DNA of 64,000 bases, taken from contig NZ_CP051302.1 of assembly GCF_024181405.1 (NCBI RefSeq), forward strand, positions 1,736,001 to 1,800,000, written 5' to 3'. Origin of the DNA: Treponema denticola (GTDB lineage Bacteria; Spirochaetota; Spirochaetia; Treponematales; Treponemataceae). The notes under the pieces were generated by a model. It did no database searches. It saw nothing but the letters and a program-made list of their open reading frames with translations, and was not told where the DNA came from. A program made the position numbers and the translations under genes. This document shows, piece after piece, positions 1-8,507 of this stretch. The stretch's first letter is position 1. The number at the start of each line of letters is the position of its first letter.

Positions 1-794
1 GGAGTGTAGTTTGAATAATCGGTAATTTCTTCTTCTCTATCCTGATAGGGATCAACGCCTGAATCGCCGGACTCTTCATCTTCTTGAAGGTTTTCGATGA
101 TTTTAAGGCCGTGCTCGTTATCGGCTTCGATAACGGCATTGGCGATTACGCCCGTAAAAAGCGAAATAGCTCTGATAGCATCATCGTTTCCGGGAATAGG
201 ATAGTCGATGCCCTCAGGGTTACAGTTGGTGTCTACGACAGCGATGATGGGAATACCTAAGGAGCGGGCTTCTCTGATAGCAATTTCTTCTTTTCGGGTA
301 TCGATAATAAAGAGAATTCCGGGAAGGTCCTTCATCTCTTTGATACCGCCTAAGTTTTTTTCGAGCTTTGATTTTTCTTTTTGTAAGGAAGCGATTTCTT
401 TTTTTGTTAGGTTATCGAATGTTCCGTCAACTTCCATTTTTTCGATTTTCTTAAGACGAGCCAAGCTCTTTTTGATTGTTGAAAAGTTTGTGAGCATTCC
501 GCCGAGCCAGCGGTTGTTAATATAGAACATTCCGCATCTTTCAGCTTCTTTTTGAATTGTCTGCTGGGCTTGTTTTTTTGTTCCTACGAACAAAACCGAC
601 TTTCCTTCAGAAGTTGTTTTGCGGACAGCTTCATAGGCCTCACGGATTGCAACGATTGTTTTTTGCAAATCGATGATATGAATTCCATTTCTTTCCGAAA
701 AAATGTATTTTTTCATTCTCGGATCCCAGCGTTTTACTTGATGGCCGAAATGTACGCCTGATTCAAGTAAGTTTTTCATGGTTACTACTGCCAT
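1..794 (-). CDS. rpsB: 30S ribosomal protein S2 (3' end outside window)
   Basis: Ribosomal protein S2, a small-subunit component. The reading frame is open from the ATG at 794 to the left edge, so about 264 residues are visible and the C-terminus is cut. The start [19 protein letters not shown] and the internal motifs [32 protein letters not shown] and [23 protein letters not shown] are classic S2. The visible end is an acidic extension ([18 protein letters not shown]) beyond the usual 240-residue bacterial core. The Shine-Dalgarno AAAGGAG is at 801-807. In most bacteria tsf follows; that would lie to the left of the window. The identification is certain. Confidence 0.97.
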   Translation of the reverse strand, partial: MAVVTMKNLLESGVHFGHQVKRWDPRMKKYIFSERNGIHIIDLQKTIVAIREAYEAVRKTTSEGKSVLFVGTKKQAQQTIQKEAERCGMFYINNRWLGGMLTNFSTIKKSLARLKKIEKMEVDGTFDNLTKKEIASLQKEKSKLEKNLGGIKEMKDLPGILFIIDTRKEEIAIREARSLGIPIIAVVDTNCNPEGIDYPIPGNDDAIRAISLFTGVIANAVIEADNEHGLKIIENLQEDEESGDSGVDPYQDREEEITDYSNYT

Positions 795-800
795 GTGTTT

Positions 801-891
801 CTCCTTTGGAGCTAAAAAGCTCCTGCCTTCTCTATTTCTCGGAACAGACTACAGCCCATCAAGCCCCCCTAGGGGCTGATCTTAGAGCTGT
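801..891 (-). promoter_or_regulatory. Structured 5' leader of rpsB
   Basis: The untranslated leader of rpsB can fold into two hairpins. One spans 851-891: outer stem ACAGC/GCTGT, then ATCA-GCCCC pairing with GGGGC-TTGAT across a short loop with one bulged base. The second is GGAGC-loop-GCTCC at 808-823, directly against the Shine-Dalgarno sequence at 801-807. S2 autoregulates its own mRNA in other bacteria, so a control role is plausible, but this structure was only read by eye. Confidence 0.45.
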
Positions 892-932
892 ACATCCTCC
901 CGGATATTTACCGTAAAAAACGGCATGGGGCT

Positions 933-961
933 ATTATATAGTTTTTTGAAGATTTTGTATA
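933..961 (-). promoter_or_regulatory. Probable rpsB promoter
   Basis: Minus-strand TATAAT at 933-938 with a weak -35 (TATACA, 956-961) 17 bases upstream. It would give a leader of about 130 bases containing the hairpins at 808-891. Confidence 0.5.
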
Positions 962-1024
962 GTGCTTGACAAGATTTACCTAAAAGAGTTTTATCTAAAA
1001 ACTTGAAATTCGGCGGTTTTTCGT

Positions 1025-1636
1025 TTAAAGAATCCTAAATTCGGTTTTATTTAAGATTTCATACAATTCCCTGACCGGAAGACCGACTATGCCGGTATAT
1101 GAGCCTTCGATTTTTTCGATAAAAAAGGAAGCCTTACCTTGAATTTTATAAGCCCCTGCAGCATCCTTCCATTCATCGGTTTTTAGATAGGCGGAAATTT
1201 CTTTATCGGAAAGCTTTTTAAAGAAAACTTTAGAAACGCTGTGTTTTTCGTTTATTTGGCCTGTTTTACAATCGAGCAGGCAGATTGCACTCACCACAAA
1301 ATGAAACGAGCCGGAATGACTTTTGAGCATCATCTCGGCTTCTTTTTCGTTTTTAGGCTTGCCGAAGATTATTTTCTCGTTTGGAAAGGCAGTATTTTCG
1401 GCAAAAACAAGGGTATCTGCCGCCAAGATAAGCTTTTGAGAGACCTCATTTTGCGGCAAGGTCTTAAAAAGGCTTTCAGCCTTACCCCGCGCAGTTAAAA
1501 TACACCTTTTTACGGGATCCTTTTCGGTTATTGAAGATTCATCAAAATTTGAAATTTCAACGGAAAATAAAACACCCAGCGAATCGAGTATCTCTTTTCG
1601 TCTGGGTGATGCAGAGGCTAAAATCAGCTCTTTCAT
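1025..1636 (-). CDS. maf: Maf-family nucleoside triphosphate pyrophosphatase
   Basis: A 203-residue Maf protein. The family hydrolyses dTTP/UTP or modified nucleotides to the monophosphate and is thought to clean the nucleotide pool in the cytoplasm. The N-terminal ILASASPRRKEIL carries the conserved S-P-R-R phosphate-binding motif; LAADTLVF holds the catalytic Asp; IIFGKPKNEKEAEMML, AGAYKIQGKA and GSYTGIVGLPV are the remaining family signatures. Length is typical. It starts 15 bases after the stop of the HEAT-like gene at 1652-2356, so the two are probably co-transcribed. Substrate class (YhdE-like dTTP/UTP versus YceF-like) was not resolved. Confidence 0.93.
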   Translation of the reverse strand: MKELILASASPRRKEILDSLGVLFSVEISNFDESSITEKDPVKRCILTARGKAESLFKTLPQNEVSQKLILAADTLVFAENTAFPNEKIIFGKPKNEKEAEMMLKSHSGSFHFVVSAICLLDCKTGQINEKHSVSKVFFKKLSDKEISAYLKTDEWKDAAGAYKIQGKASFFIEKIEGSYTGIVGLPVRELYEILNKTEFRIL

Positions 1637-1651
1637 TATTTTAGTTAAATT

Positions 1652-2356
1652 TTAGTTCTTATTTTGTCCGGCCATTATTGATTTTAAAACTTCCAGAGCT
1701 CTGTTTCTAACAGGAGTTATGTAGTTAAAGTTATTGGCAATTCTCATAATACTTTCAGTCATCCCTCTCTTATTTTTTACGGTGGGAGCTAATTTTTCAT
1801 AAGCATTGAGAACTTCAAGAGCTAAGGAGCTTGTAGGATTGATAATGTCGAATTTTCGATTGATAAAGTTTATCATGTCTACAACTTCATCATTATTGTT
1901 AAAACCTAACTCACCTAAGGATTTAACGGCTTCCATTATTACTATCGGCTCATTATCGGTGTACATAACCGTCATAAGAGACTTCTTTGCCTGCTCGTTT
2001 TTAACTTTTCCTAAAAGGCGGCAGGCTTCTCTTCTGACATCAGGATAGTTGTTTGCAAGCCTTCCGTTTTCACGTACAACCGAGGTAAGACCTACAGTCG
2101 CAAGAGAATCAAGAGCTTCCTGTAATTCGGGAGTTACCCTTCCGCCTTCAATAGCTTCTTCGATTACTTGTAAGGCTACAAATTTAGAATCTCTTCCTTC
2201 AGAAAGAACCATCTCTCTAAGAATTATGCCTTCCATCGAATTAAGATAGGCCTCTTCGACAGTCATCATAGAATCGGAGCTCTGGTCCTGTGCAAAGACC
2301 ATGGCTGATCCCAAAAACAATATCATCATTATAAAAACTAAAGACTTTCGTCGCAT
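1652..2356 (-). CDS. Secreted HEAT-repeat-like protein
   Basis: 234 residues with a cleavable signal peptide (basic MRRKS, hydrophobic core, then AMVFA-QDQ). The mature part is helical and repetitive: segments such as YPDVRREACRLLGKV, EPIVIMEAVKSLGELGF and PTSSLALEVLNAYEKLA resemble HEAT units, which usually bind protein partners. The ATG at 2356 is chosen because GGGGG lies nine bases upstream; an in-frame TTG at 2362 would sit too close to it. Maf follows. It is probably periplasmic. The function is unknown; HEAT-like secreted proteins are frequent in spirochaetes. Confidence 0.75.
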   Translation of the reverse strand: MRRKSLVFIMMILFLGSAMVFAQDQSSDSMMTVEEAYLNSMEGIILREMVLSEGRDSKFVALQVIEEAIEGGRVTPELQEALDSLATVGLTSVVRENGRLANNYPDVRREACRLLGKVKNEQAKKSLMTVMYTDNEPIVIMEAVKSLGELGFNNNDEVVDMINFINRKFDIINPTSSLALEVLNAYEKLAPTVKNKRGMTESIMRIANNFNYITPVRNRALEVLKSIMAGQNKN

Positions 2357-2392
2357 TTCCAATTACCCCCTTAGTTTGGTACGTATATCTCT

Positions 2393-2421
2393 ATTTTCAA
2401 TCATTTTCATTGTAAAGTCAA
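2393..2421 (-). promoter_or_regulatory. Possible promoter of the HEAT-protein/maf operon
   Basis: Minus strand: TTGACT (2416-2421), 17-base spacer, GAAAAT (2393-2398). The -35 is good and the -10 poor. Confidence 0.35.
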
Positions 2422-2468
2422 GTAGTAAAATCGGCTTTTTCTACTTTTAGGTCTATTTTTAGGTCTTA

Positions 2469-3080
2469 TTAAGGTACTAAAAGCCATCTGTCATCAATTT
2501 TTTCAAGATTATAAAATATCAGCTTCTGAGTAGAAGTCATCATTAAAACCTGAACCTTAGTAGGTGTTAAATAGGCAATATCATCTACCCTTCCGTTTTG
2601 CCTTGATGGTACAAAAACATAGTAAAAATAATCTTCGATGCTTTTTAACTGCTTTCCCTTTAAATTTGAGGGAAGGCCTTCACTGGTTTTTTTTAACACT
2701 TCAGGCTTTGAAAATTCTTTTATATAATCTTTTGAAAGCCAGTATCTCCAACGTCCATAGTCCTTTTTTGCCGTTATCTCGTTTAGTTTTTTTACAACCT
2801 CTTCAATTTCGGATTTTGCTATCTCTTTGTCCTTTTTAGTAATTGATACGCCCTCAAATTGAGCTATAACCTCTTCATCAGCCGATTTGGGGGCTTCAGC
2901 TTGAGGTTTTGCCTCTTCTACAGGTTTTTCAACAACTGCGGGTTTTTGAGCTTGCTGAGGTTTTTCTTCATTTACCTGAGCTTCAGCCGCAGGGACGGGC
3001 TTTGTTTCGGGTGCGGAGGCACATGAACCTATTAAAATTAGAACAAGGCATAAGCCTAAAAAATAAAAAGTCTTTCTCAT
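2469..3080 (-). CDS. Lipoprotein with Pro/Glu/Lys/Ala-rich linker
   Basis: 203 residues. The signal peptide ends in LILIGSC, so Cys20 would be lipidated. Residues about 24-70 form a low-complexity tether rich in A, E, K, P and Q. The rest (about 80-203) looks like one small domain with the motifs WRYWLSKDYIKEFSKPEVL and LIFYNLEKIDDRWLLVP, suggestive of an NTF2-like fold; this is a weak guess. It is probably anchored in a membrane facing the periplasm. The promoter at 3088-3116 places transcription start at or next to the ATG, and no Shine-Dalgarno sequence is visible. Function unknown. Confidence 0.8.
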   Translation of the reverse strand: MRKTFYFLGLCLVLILIGSCASAPETKPVPAAEAQVNEEKPQQAQKPAVVEKPVEEAKPQAEAPKSADEEVIAQFEGVSITKKDKEIAKSEIEEVVKKLNEITAKKDYGRWRYWLSKDYIKEFSKPEVLKKTSEGLPSNLKGKQLKSIEDYFYYVFVPSRQNGRVDDIAYLTPTKVQVLMMTSTQKLIFYNLEKIDDRWLLVP

Positions 3081-3087
3081 ACCATCT

Positions 3088-3116
3088 ATAATACATTTAT
3101 TTTCGGCTTACGTCAA
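3088..3116 (-). promoter_or_regulatory. Promoter giving a probably leaderless lipoprotein mRNA
   Basis: Minus strand: TTGACG (3111-3116), exactly 17 bases, TATTAT (3088-3093), then only seven bases before the ATG at 3080. The usual start point falls on or beside the start codon. Confidence 0.7.
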
Positions 3117-3152
3117 CTGAAATTTTACCTCTTTCATAAATTAAAAAATCTC

Positions 3153-3179
3153 TAATGCTTTTTTTCTATATGCCGATAC
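3153..3179 (+). promoter_or_regulatory. Sigma-28 (FliA)-type flagellar promoter
   Basis: TAATGCTT (3153-3160), 11 bases, GCCGATAC (3172-3179). The known FliA consensus is TAAAGTTT-N11-GCCGATAA, so six of eight and seven of eight positions match with exact spacing. It sits 22 bases before the flgN start and should drive flgN to csrA. Confidence 0.75.
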
Positions 3180-3201
3180 TGGTTCTGAGGAGTAGATTGC
3201 T

Positions 3202-3693
3202 ATGGAAAAACATTCGGTTGCAGCAGACATAAAAAGCATTTTACATGAACAAATCGATTTAATCGATAATATCTATAAATTACAAAAGGCTATGTACCAA
3301 GGCGTTTTAGATAGAGATTGGCAGGAAAGTGAAAAAAATTTGAGTTCCTTAAATGAGGCTTCCGTAAAATTTTCGGATTTGGACAAGAGGTTATACGGAC
3401 TTTTGCAGGCTGATGATGAAGATTCTCAAGAATTTGACTTTTACATGCATACAAAGCAATTTACTTCATCTGAGAAAAAAAAGATCGATTCTTTATATGA
3501 AAAACTAAAAGAAAAAGTTTTTTATTCAAAGATTGAAAATGACGTCTTCTCAAATTATGTTTCCCATGCTCAAGCCTTGGTTAAGGGCGTGGTCGATATT
3601 ATTTCGGAAGAAAGAAACGGAAAATGTTATACGGCAGCAGGAAAACGGGTTAATACGGAAATAACAAGCCTCGTTTTAAATGAGGTCTTATAA
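3202..3693 (+). CDS. flgN: FlgN-like export chaperone for hook-associated proteins
   Basis: 163-residue, highly charged helical protein lying 12 bases upstream of flgK. FlgN-family proteins are cytoplasmic chaperones that deliver FlgK and FlgL to the flagellar export gate. The sequence shows the typical long helices (residues about 5-60 and 85-140) but little primary conservation, so the assignment rests on size, composition and position. Shine-Dalgarno GGAG lies nine bases before the ATG. It is the first gene after the sigma-28-type promoter at 3153-3179. Confidence 0.75.
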   Translation: MEKHSVAADIKSILHEQIDLIDNIYKLQKAMYQGVLDRDWQESEKNLSSLNEASVKFSDLDKRLYGLLQADDEDSQEFDFYMHTKQFTSSEKKKIDSLYEKLKEKVFYSKIENDVFSNYVSHAQALVKGVVDIISEERNGKCYTAAGKRVNTEITSLVLNEVL

Positions 3694-3705
3694 AGGAGGA
3701 TATAG

Positions 3706-5577
3706 ATGGCGACATTTGATGCAATAGAATTAGGAAAAAGGAGTTTGTTTGCTCACCAACAGTCGATTCAAACGGCAGGTCACAATATTTCGAATTCTTC
3801 GACAAAGGGATATACAAGGCAGAGGGTAAACCTCGATGCTTTTGAGCCTCTTTACAGACCCGATTTAACCAGAGCCGAAACTCCCGGGCAAATAGGACAG
3901 GGTGTTACCATAGGCTCTATTACCCGATTAAGGGATGAACTTTTAGATCAAAGAATTATAGGGGCTACCGATGACCTTGGTTATTGGGAAACAAGAAATT
4001 CTTATATAGCCCTTTTGGAACAGGTTCACAATGAGCCCGAAGACATTTCCGTCCGAACCCGAATGGACCAATTTTGGGAGGCTTGGCAGGAATTGTCGCT
4101 CTACCCTGAGTCGGATGCTGCCCGTCAGGTTGTCCGCACCCGAAGCGAAACCTTAACGGATGCCATTCATCATCAATTCCGCGGTTTACAGGGCATAAGA
4201 GACATGGTACACGGCGACATAGAAGCAACCGTAAAGCAGATTAACGACTTAACAGGCCGGATAGCCAAACTAAATGAAGAAATAGTTAAAGTTAAGGCTA
4301 TGGGGGATAATCCCAATGACTTGATGGATAAAAGAGACCTTTTAACCGAAAAACTTTCTTCTCTTATTGATATTTCCGTAGATAAAAGAGATGAAGACGA
4401 AACTTATGTCATTCATACAGCCGGTCTTGAAATAGTACAGGGAAGAACACACCGAACCTTTGATTTTAAGGCCTCAACTGAAAACGATAAATATGCAGAT
4501 GTTATCTGGGAGGATTCCGGTAATTTAGCTCATTTTGAATCGGGAAAACTGGCCGCTTTGATTGAGCTTAGGGATACGGATATTCGGGACGAAATCAGAA
4601 AACTGGATACAATGACAATGAACTTTGTCGATTTGGTAAACGATGTACACAGAAATGCTATGAGTCCCAACGGAAAAACAGGCATCGATTTTTTTAAAGA
4701 ACAATATTTTATAAACAATACTCTCGGTAATTTTGACAGAAACGGCGACGGGGAATATGATTCTTCCTATATCTTCAGAATTATAGGCACCAACACCCTG
4801 GATCCGCGTGAACAAATAGGACTTGAAGGAACTTTAACCCTTTCTTCGGGGGACGGTATTGTGCAGGTACCCTATTATTCGACGGATATGGTTTCAGACC
4901 TTGTAGAAAGGATTAACAGATCAGGCTCCGAAGTGGCTGCTTACCTTGACCAAAACAATAAACTTGTTTTAAAAGGTATGACAAGCCTTGATAAAGAAAA
5001 TCCTGACTTTGTTATCCGTCATATCGAGGATTCGGGAAGATTTTTAGCAGGCTATTCCGGTGTGCTTTCTCAGGCCGGGCCGGAAGGTGCCTATGATTGG
5101 GGAAGAGCAAATGCAGTTGATGTATTGGCAGGAGCCCAATATGCGGTTTCTCCTATAGCCCATCCTTCAGGCTGGATGGAAATAAATCCCGTAATCAAAA
5201 GCGATATACAAAATATAGCTTCGGGCTATAAGGGCCCCGAAGGAGTCGCCTATCCGGGAGACAACAGAGCCGCTCTTGCAATAGCTGCAATCAGAAATAC
5301 TCCCGTAATGGTAGGGCACTCAGCCACATTTGACGACTTTTTTGCCGATACGGTAACCGAAATCGGTCTAAAAGGCGAGCAGGCAGAAATGACCTTAAAC
5401 ACACAGATAGCCATTGTAAAGGAATTACACGATATGAGAGATTCCGTATCGGGCGTAAACATAGACGAAGAACTATCGGATATTATCAAATTTCAGCACG
5501 GATACAACGCTTCTGCAAGATTTGTTTCGGTAATCAACGAAATGATAGACACAGTTATAAACAGAATGGGTGTCTAG
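3706..5577 (+). CDS. flgK: Flagellar hook-associated protein 1
   Basis: 623 residues. FlgK joins the hook to the filament; in spirochaetes this lies in the periplasm. The N-terminal rod-like motif is clear (LGKRSLFAHQQSIQTAGHNISNSSTKGYTRQRV), and the C-terminus has the matching D0 helix (VNIDEELSDIIKFQHGYNASARFVSVINEMIDTVINRMGV). The middle carries variable surface domains; length is within the normal range. A strong Shine-Dalgarno AAAGGAGG stands six bases before the ATG. Second gene of the flgN-csrA operon, 22 bases before flgL. Confidence 0.96.
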   Translation: MATFDAIELGKRSLFAHQQSIQTAGHNISNSSTKGYTRQRVNLDAFEPLYRPDLTRAETPGQIGQGVTIGSITRLRDELLDQRIIGATDDLGYWETRNSYIALLEQVHNEPEDISVRTRMDQFWEAWQELSLYPESDAARQVVRTRSETLTDAIHHQFRGLQGIRDMVHGDIEATVKQINDLTGRIAKLNEEIVKVKAMGDNPNDLMDKRDLLTEKLSSLIDISVDKRDEDETYVIHTAGLEIVQGRTHRTFDFKASTENDKYADVIWEDSGNLAHFESGKLAALIELRDTDIRDEIRKLDTMTMNFVDLVNDVHRNAMSPNGKTGIDFFKEQYFINNTLGNFDRNGDGEYDSSYIFRIIGTNTLDPREQIGLEGTLTLSSGDGIVQVPYYSTDMVSDLVERINRSGSEVAAYLDQNNKLVLKGMTSLDKENPDFVIRHIEDSGRFLAGYSGVLSQAGPEGAYDWGRANAVDVLAGAQYAVSPIAHPSGWMEINPVIKSDIQNIASGYKGPEGVAYPGDNRAALAIAAIRNTPVMVGHSATFDDFFADTVTEIGLKGEQAEMTLNTQIAIVKELHDMRDSVSGVNIDEELSDIIKFQHGYNASARFVSVINEMIDTVINRMGV

Positions 5578-5599
5578 CTTTTAAGTTTTGGAGTAAAAT

Positions 5600-6847
5600 A
5601 TGATGAAAAGAATTAGTACGAATATTCAGCACACGGACAGCAATTTTTCGATGAGGAATCAGGAGTCGAGGCTTCATAATCTAAATAATCAGATTCAGTC
5701 CCAACGAAGGATAAACCAGCTTAGAGATGACCCCGTTTCTGCAGGACACTCGGTAAGATATAAATCCTACCTTGCCCGCCTCGAAAGGTTTGAAAAGAAC
5801 ACAAAAACCTTGAGAGATCAATATATGTCGGCCGAAACCTATATGAATAATTCGCTCCAAGTTGTTCAGCGTTTAAGAGAGCTTTCAGTACAGGGAGCAA
5901 ACGGAACCTATACGCCGGACGACTTAAAAGATATGGCAGCCGAGGCCGATGAACTTTTAAAAGAACTTGTTCAAAACGGAAATGCCGTAAACTCGGACGG
6001 TGTCAGAGTTTTTTCGGGAACAAAAAGTTTTACCGAGCCCTTTGAAACCGTAATGGGAGATGTGGACGGAGCAGGTTCCGCCCTTATAACTCAGGTAAGA
6101 TACAACGGCACAGTCGATTCAAAGGAAGTTGAAACCGATGAGCTTTCTTTTATGAGGGCAGATCAGGCCGGTAACAGGGTATTTTGGGCCGAGCGGCAAA
6201 TTCTTATCTCAGAAACCGATGCCCGAAACTTTGTCATAAAAGAAGACACAAGCATCGAGGTTGACGGGGTTGAGATTCCCTTAATTGCAGGCGACAATGT
6301 TTATGCAATTATGTCAAAGATAAACGATTCTGGAGCCGCAGTAAAAGCAAGTCTTGACCCGATAACAAGCGGCTTAAACCTTACAACTACCGATGCCCGC
6401 CAGCTTTGGCTGAGAGATGCGGAAGGAAGCGCCGTTTTATCCGAATTGGGCTTGATAAAGGCCGAACAACGGCCTCCCTACAATTTGGCAAATTCGGTAC
6501 GCGTTTCGGGAGGCTCTCTTTTTGATGCAGCCATTGCCGTCCGCGATGCCTTCCTTTCGGGAGATCAAGAAGCCTTGGGCGGAAAGGTTTTGGGAAGCCT
6601 CGATGAGGGCATACATAATCTTACTACAAGAATGGCCGAAACAGGTTCCAAGTATTCAAGAGCCGAAGTTATCTTGGCACGAATTGATACGCAAACATTA
6701 AATGTAACGGCAGCAGAATCACGCGAAGCCGACTTGGATATTACAAAGGCGATAACCGACCTAAAGATGTTTGAACATACGCATCAAGCTTCTTTAAGCG
6801 TATTGGGAAGACTTTACAGGGATTCGCTTTTAAACTACTTAAGATAA
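5600..6847 (+). CDS. flgL: Flagellar hook-associated protein 3
   Basis: 415 residues, flagellin-like. FlgL is the second hook-filament junction protein. The N-terminus MMKRISTNIQHTDSNFSMRNQESRLHNLNNQIQSQRRINQLRDDP fits the conserved FlgL/flagellin D0-D1 helix, and the C-terminus (ESREADLDITKAITDLKMFEHTHQASLSVLGRL) its partner. GGAG lies six bases before the first ATG; the second ATG, one codon later, is possible. It follows flgK by 22 bases and precedes fliW by 18. Confidence 0.95.
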   Translation: MMKRISTNIQHTDSNFSMRNQESRLHNLNNQIQSQRRINQLRDDPVSAGHSVRYKSYLARLERFEKNTKTLRDQYMSAETYMNNSLQVVQRLRELSVQGANGTYTPDDLKDMAAEADELLKELVQNGNAVNSDGVRVFSGTKSFTEPFETVMGDVDGAGSALITQVRYNGTVDSKEVETDELSFMRADQAGNRVFWAERQILISETDARNFVIKEDTSIEVDGVEIPLIAGDNVYAIMSKINDSGAAVKASLDPITSGLNLTTTDARQLWLRDAEGSAVLSELGLIKAEQRPPYNLANSVRVSGGSLFDAAIAVRDAFLSGDQEALGGKVLGSLDEGIHNLTTRMAETGSKYSRAEVILARIDTQTLNVTAAESREADLDITKAITDLKMFEHTHQASLSVLGRLYRDSLLNYLR

Positions 6848-6865
6848 AATAGGATGGAATTTACG

Positions 6866-7309
6866 ATGGAAATTAAGACAAAAGCTATGGGGCTTGTTGA
6901 GATTCAAGATGAACAGATAATAGAATTGGTTGACGGATTTTACGGATTTGAAGAATTTCATAAATACGCCTTATTGGATTCGGGAAAGGAGCCCTTCTTT
7001 TGGGTTCAATCCCTTGACGATGAAAATTTAGCCTTCATCGTTATCGATCCCTTTTTGTTCAGACCCGATTATGAGCTGGATATAGATGATGAACTCTTAA
7101 AGCCTATTGAGGCAGAATCTCCTAAAGACCTATTGGTTTTTGCCCTTGTTACCATTCCGCCTGCAGGAAGCCCGATTACCGCAAATTTGCAGGGACCTCT
7201 TATCATAAACAAAAAGAATAAGAAGGCTTTTCAGGCTGTCTTAAATGACGGAAAATGGAATACCAAACACGACATTCTTGCAGAGCTGAATGCTGCGGGG
7301 AGGAACTGA
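6866..7309 (+). CDS. fliW: Flagellar assembly factor FliW
   Basis: 147 residues from the chosen start. FliW is a cytoplasmic protein that binds flagellin or CsrA; when flagellin is exported, FliW is freed and antagonises CsrA (established in Bacillus subtilis). Motifs: [13 protein letters not shown] at the start, [31 protein letters not shown] and [22 protein letters not shown]. The start at 6866 fits the family N-terminus; the in-frame ATG at 6854 has no room for a ribosome-binding site. The stop overlaps the csrA start (TGATG), so translation is probably coupled. Confidence 0.95.
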   Translation: MEIKTKAMGLVEIQDEQIIELVDGFYGFEEFHKYALLDSGKEPFFWVQSLDDENLAFIVIDPFLFRPDYELDIDDELLKPIEAESPKDLLVFALVTIPPAGSPITANLQGPLIINKKNKKAFQAVLNDGKWNTKHDILAELNAAGRN

Positions 7310-7536
7310 TGCTCATACTGTCCCGTAAAACAAACCAAAAAATACTTATCGGAGATGATATAGAGATTACCATAATCGACATTCGGGGAGATCAGGTAAA
7401 AATAGGTGTAGATGCACCGCCTTCGGTCAAGGTTTTCCGTGAAGAAATCTACCAAGAAATTCAAAACGAAAACAGGGCAGCCTTAGTCCGCGATACCGAG
7501 CTTAACCTACCTGAACTGCATATTAAAAAGAAATAG
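7309..7536 (+). CDS. csrA: Carbon storage regulator, RNA-binding protein CsrA
   Basis: 75 residues starting [22 protein letters not shown], the conserved CsrA beginning. CsrA dimers bind GGA motifs in mRNA leaders and in many flagellated bacteria repress flagellin translation. [22 protein letters not shown] completes the fold, including the R near residue 44 used in RNA binding. Start 7309 overlaps the fliW stop and has Shine-Dalgarno GGGGAGG at 7297-7303; a longer upstream frame in the same phase is not CsrA-like. Last gene of the flagellar operon and directly downstream of its antagonist fliW. Confidence 0.97.
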   Translation: MLILSRKTNQKILIGDDIEITIIDIRGDQVKIGVDAPPSVKVFREEIYQEIQNENRAALVRDTELNLPELHIKKK

Positions 7537-7551
7537 GTATAACATTAGAAT
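7523..7551 (+). promoter_or_regulatory. Probable promoter of the heme-type ABC genes, leaderless
   Basis: TTAAAA (7523-7528), 17 bases, TAGAAT (7546-7551), eight bases before the ATG at 7560. No Shine-Dalgarno sequence precedes that ATG. The -35 lies inside the end of csrA. Confidence 0.5.
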
Positions 7552-7559
7552 ACTCTGCT

Positions 7560-8489
7560 ATGAAAACAAAAAAAACTCTTATATACTTCGTATTAGTTGT
7601 TTCCTTAACTTTATTCGCCGCAAGCTGTTCAAAAATTAATAATTTTTTTAAACAAGATAAAAAAGACTTGCCTGACCGGACAACGGCAGAGGCAGGGCCG
7701 CGTGTTATTGCAGGCACTATGTCCATAGTCGAAATTTTAGATGACCTCGGCTATAAAAATGTTGCAGGCGTGCCTTCAAGCCGTCACGCTATGCCTGAGC
7801 TTTATGCAAAAACCGAAAAAATCGGAATGCCATTGCAGCCGGATATCGAAACGGTAAAACGGCTGAATGCGGATATCTATTTGGCTTCCCTAGGCTCAAA
7901 ACCCACATTGGATAAGATATTTCAAAACCAAAACATAAAAACGGAATATGTCGATTTAAATTCCTATGAGGCATGTTTAAATACTATCAGACATCTGGGA
8001 GAAATGACTTCAAAACAAAAAGAGGCGGAACATGTTATTCAAACAATTGAAGCAAAAACCCTTGAAGTACGCCGCGCCATTTACGGCAAAAAAAGTCCCA
8101 AGGTCTTGATGCTTTTAGGTTCTCCAAAAAAATTGATGATGGGAACAAAAAACTGTTACACAGGAAGCTTGATGGAAGTTTTAAAAATTCACAATATAGC
8201 AAACGATATAGGAAACTTCGACAAATCATACGTTCCCATAAATATAGAAGAAATCGTAAAACATCAGCCCGATGTCATCATACGCCTTACCCACACAAAT
8301 TCCGAAGACACTGCCGAGAGCCTCAGGGCCGAGTTCGCAAAAAATGAAATTTGGCAGAAGGTAAGGGCCGTAAAAGAAGATAAAATCTACGACCTTGACA
8401 GTAATTTATACACCGTTTCACGGAATATTAAAATAATGCAGGCTGTCGATAATTTAAAAGAAATAATCTACGGAGAAACCGAAGACTAA
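7560..8489 (+). CDS. Heme/iron-type ABC transporter substrate-binding lipoprotein (IsdE-like)
   Basis: 309 residues; lipobox LFAASC gives Cys23. The body is a class III periplasmic binding protein. The order VIAGTMSIVEILDDLGY, GVPSSRHAMPELY, IGMPLQPDIETVKRLNADIYLAS and EYVDLNSYEACLNTIRHLGEM resembles Staphylococcus IsdE, a heme-binding lipoprotein that uses a Met and a His as ligands; a Met (in GMPLQPD) and a His (in IIRLTHT) stand in comparable places. Heme or another iron chelate is therefore the likely cargo (inference). The permease follows after 18 bases; no ATPase gene is nearby. Confidence 0.82.
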   Translation: MKTKKTLIYFVLVVSLTLFAASCSKINNFFKQDKKDLPDRTTAEAGPRVIAGTMSIVEILDDLGYKNVAGVPSSRHAMPELYAKTEKIGMPLQPDIETVKRLNADIYLASLGSKPTLDKIFQNQNIKTEYVDLNSYEACLNTIRHLGEMTSKQKEAEHVIQTIEAKTLEVRRAIYGKKSPKVLMLLGSPKKLMMGTKNCYTGSLMEVLKIHNIANDIGNFDKSYVPINIEEIVKHQPDVIIRLTHTNSEDTAESLRAEFAKNEIWQKVRAVKEDKIYDLDSNLYTVSRNIKIMQAVDNLKEIIYGETED

Positions 8490-8507
8490 ATTCTAAAGGG
8501 TAAAAAA

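Noticed and set aside
208-761. Plus-strand open frames inside 1-794
   Set aside because: They lie opposite rpsB, which is certain, and have no recognisable motifs or ribosome-binding sites.
5250-5489. Minus-strand frame within flgK
   Set aside because: Shadow of the FlgK coding sequence; no start signal or family resemblance.
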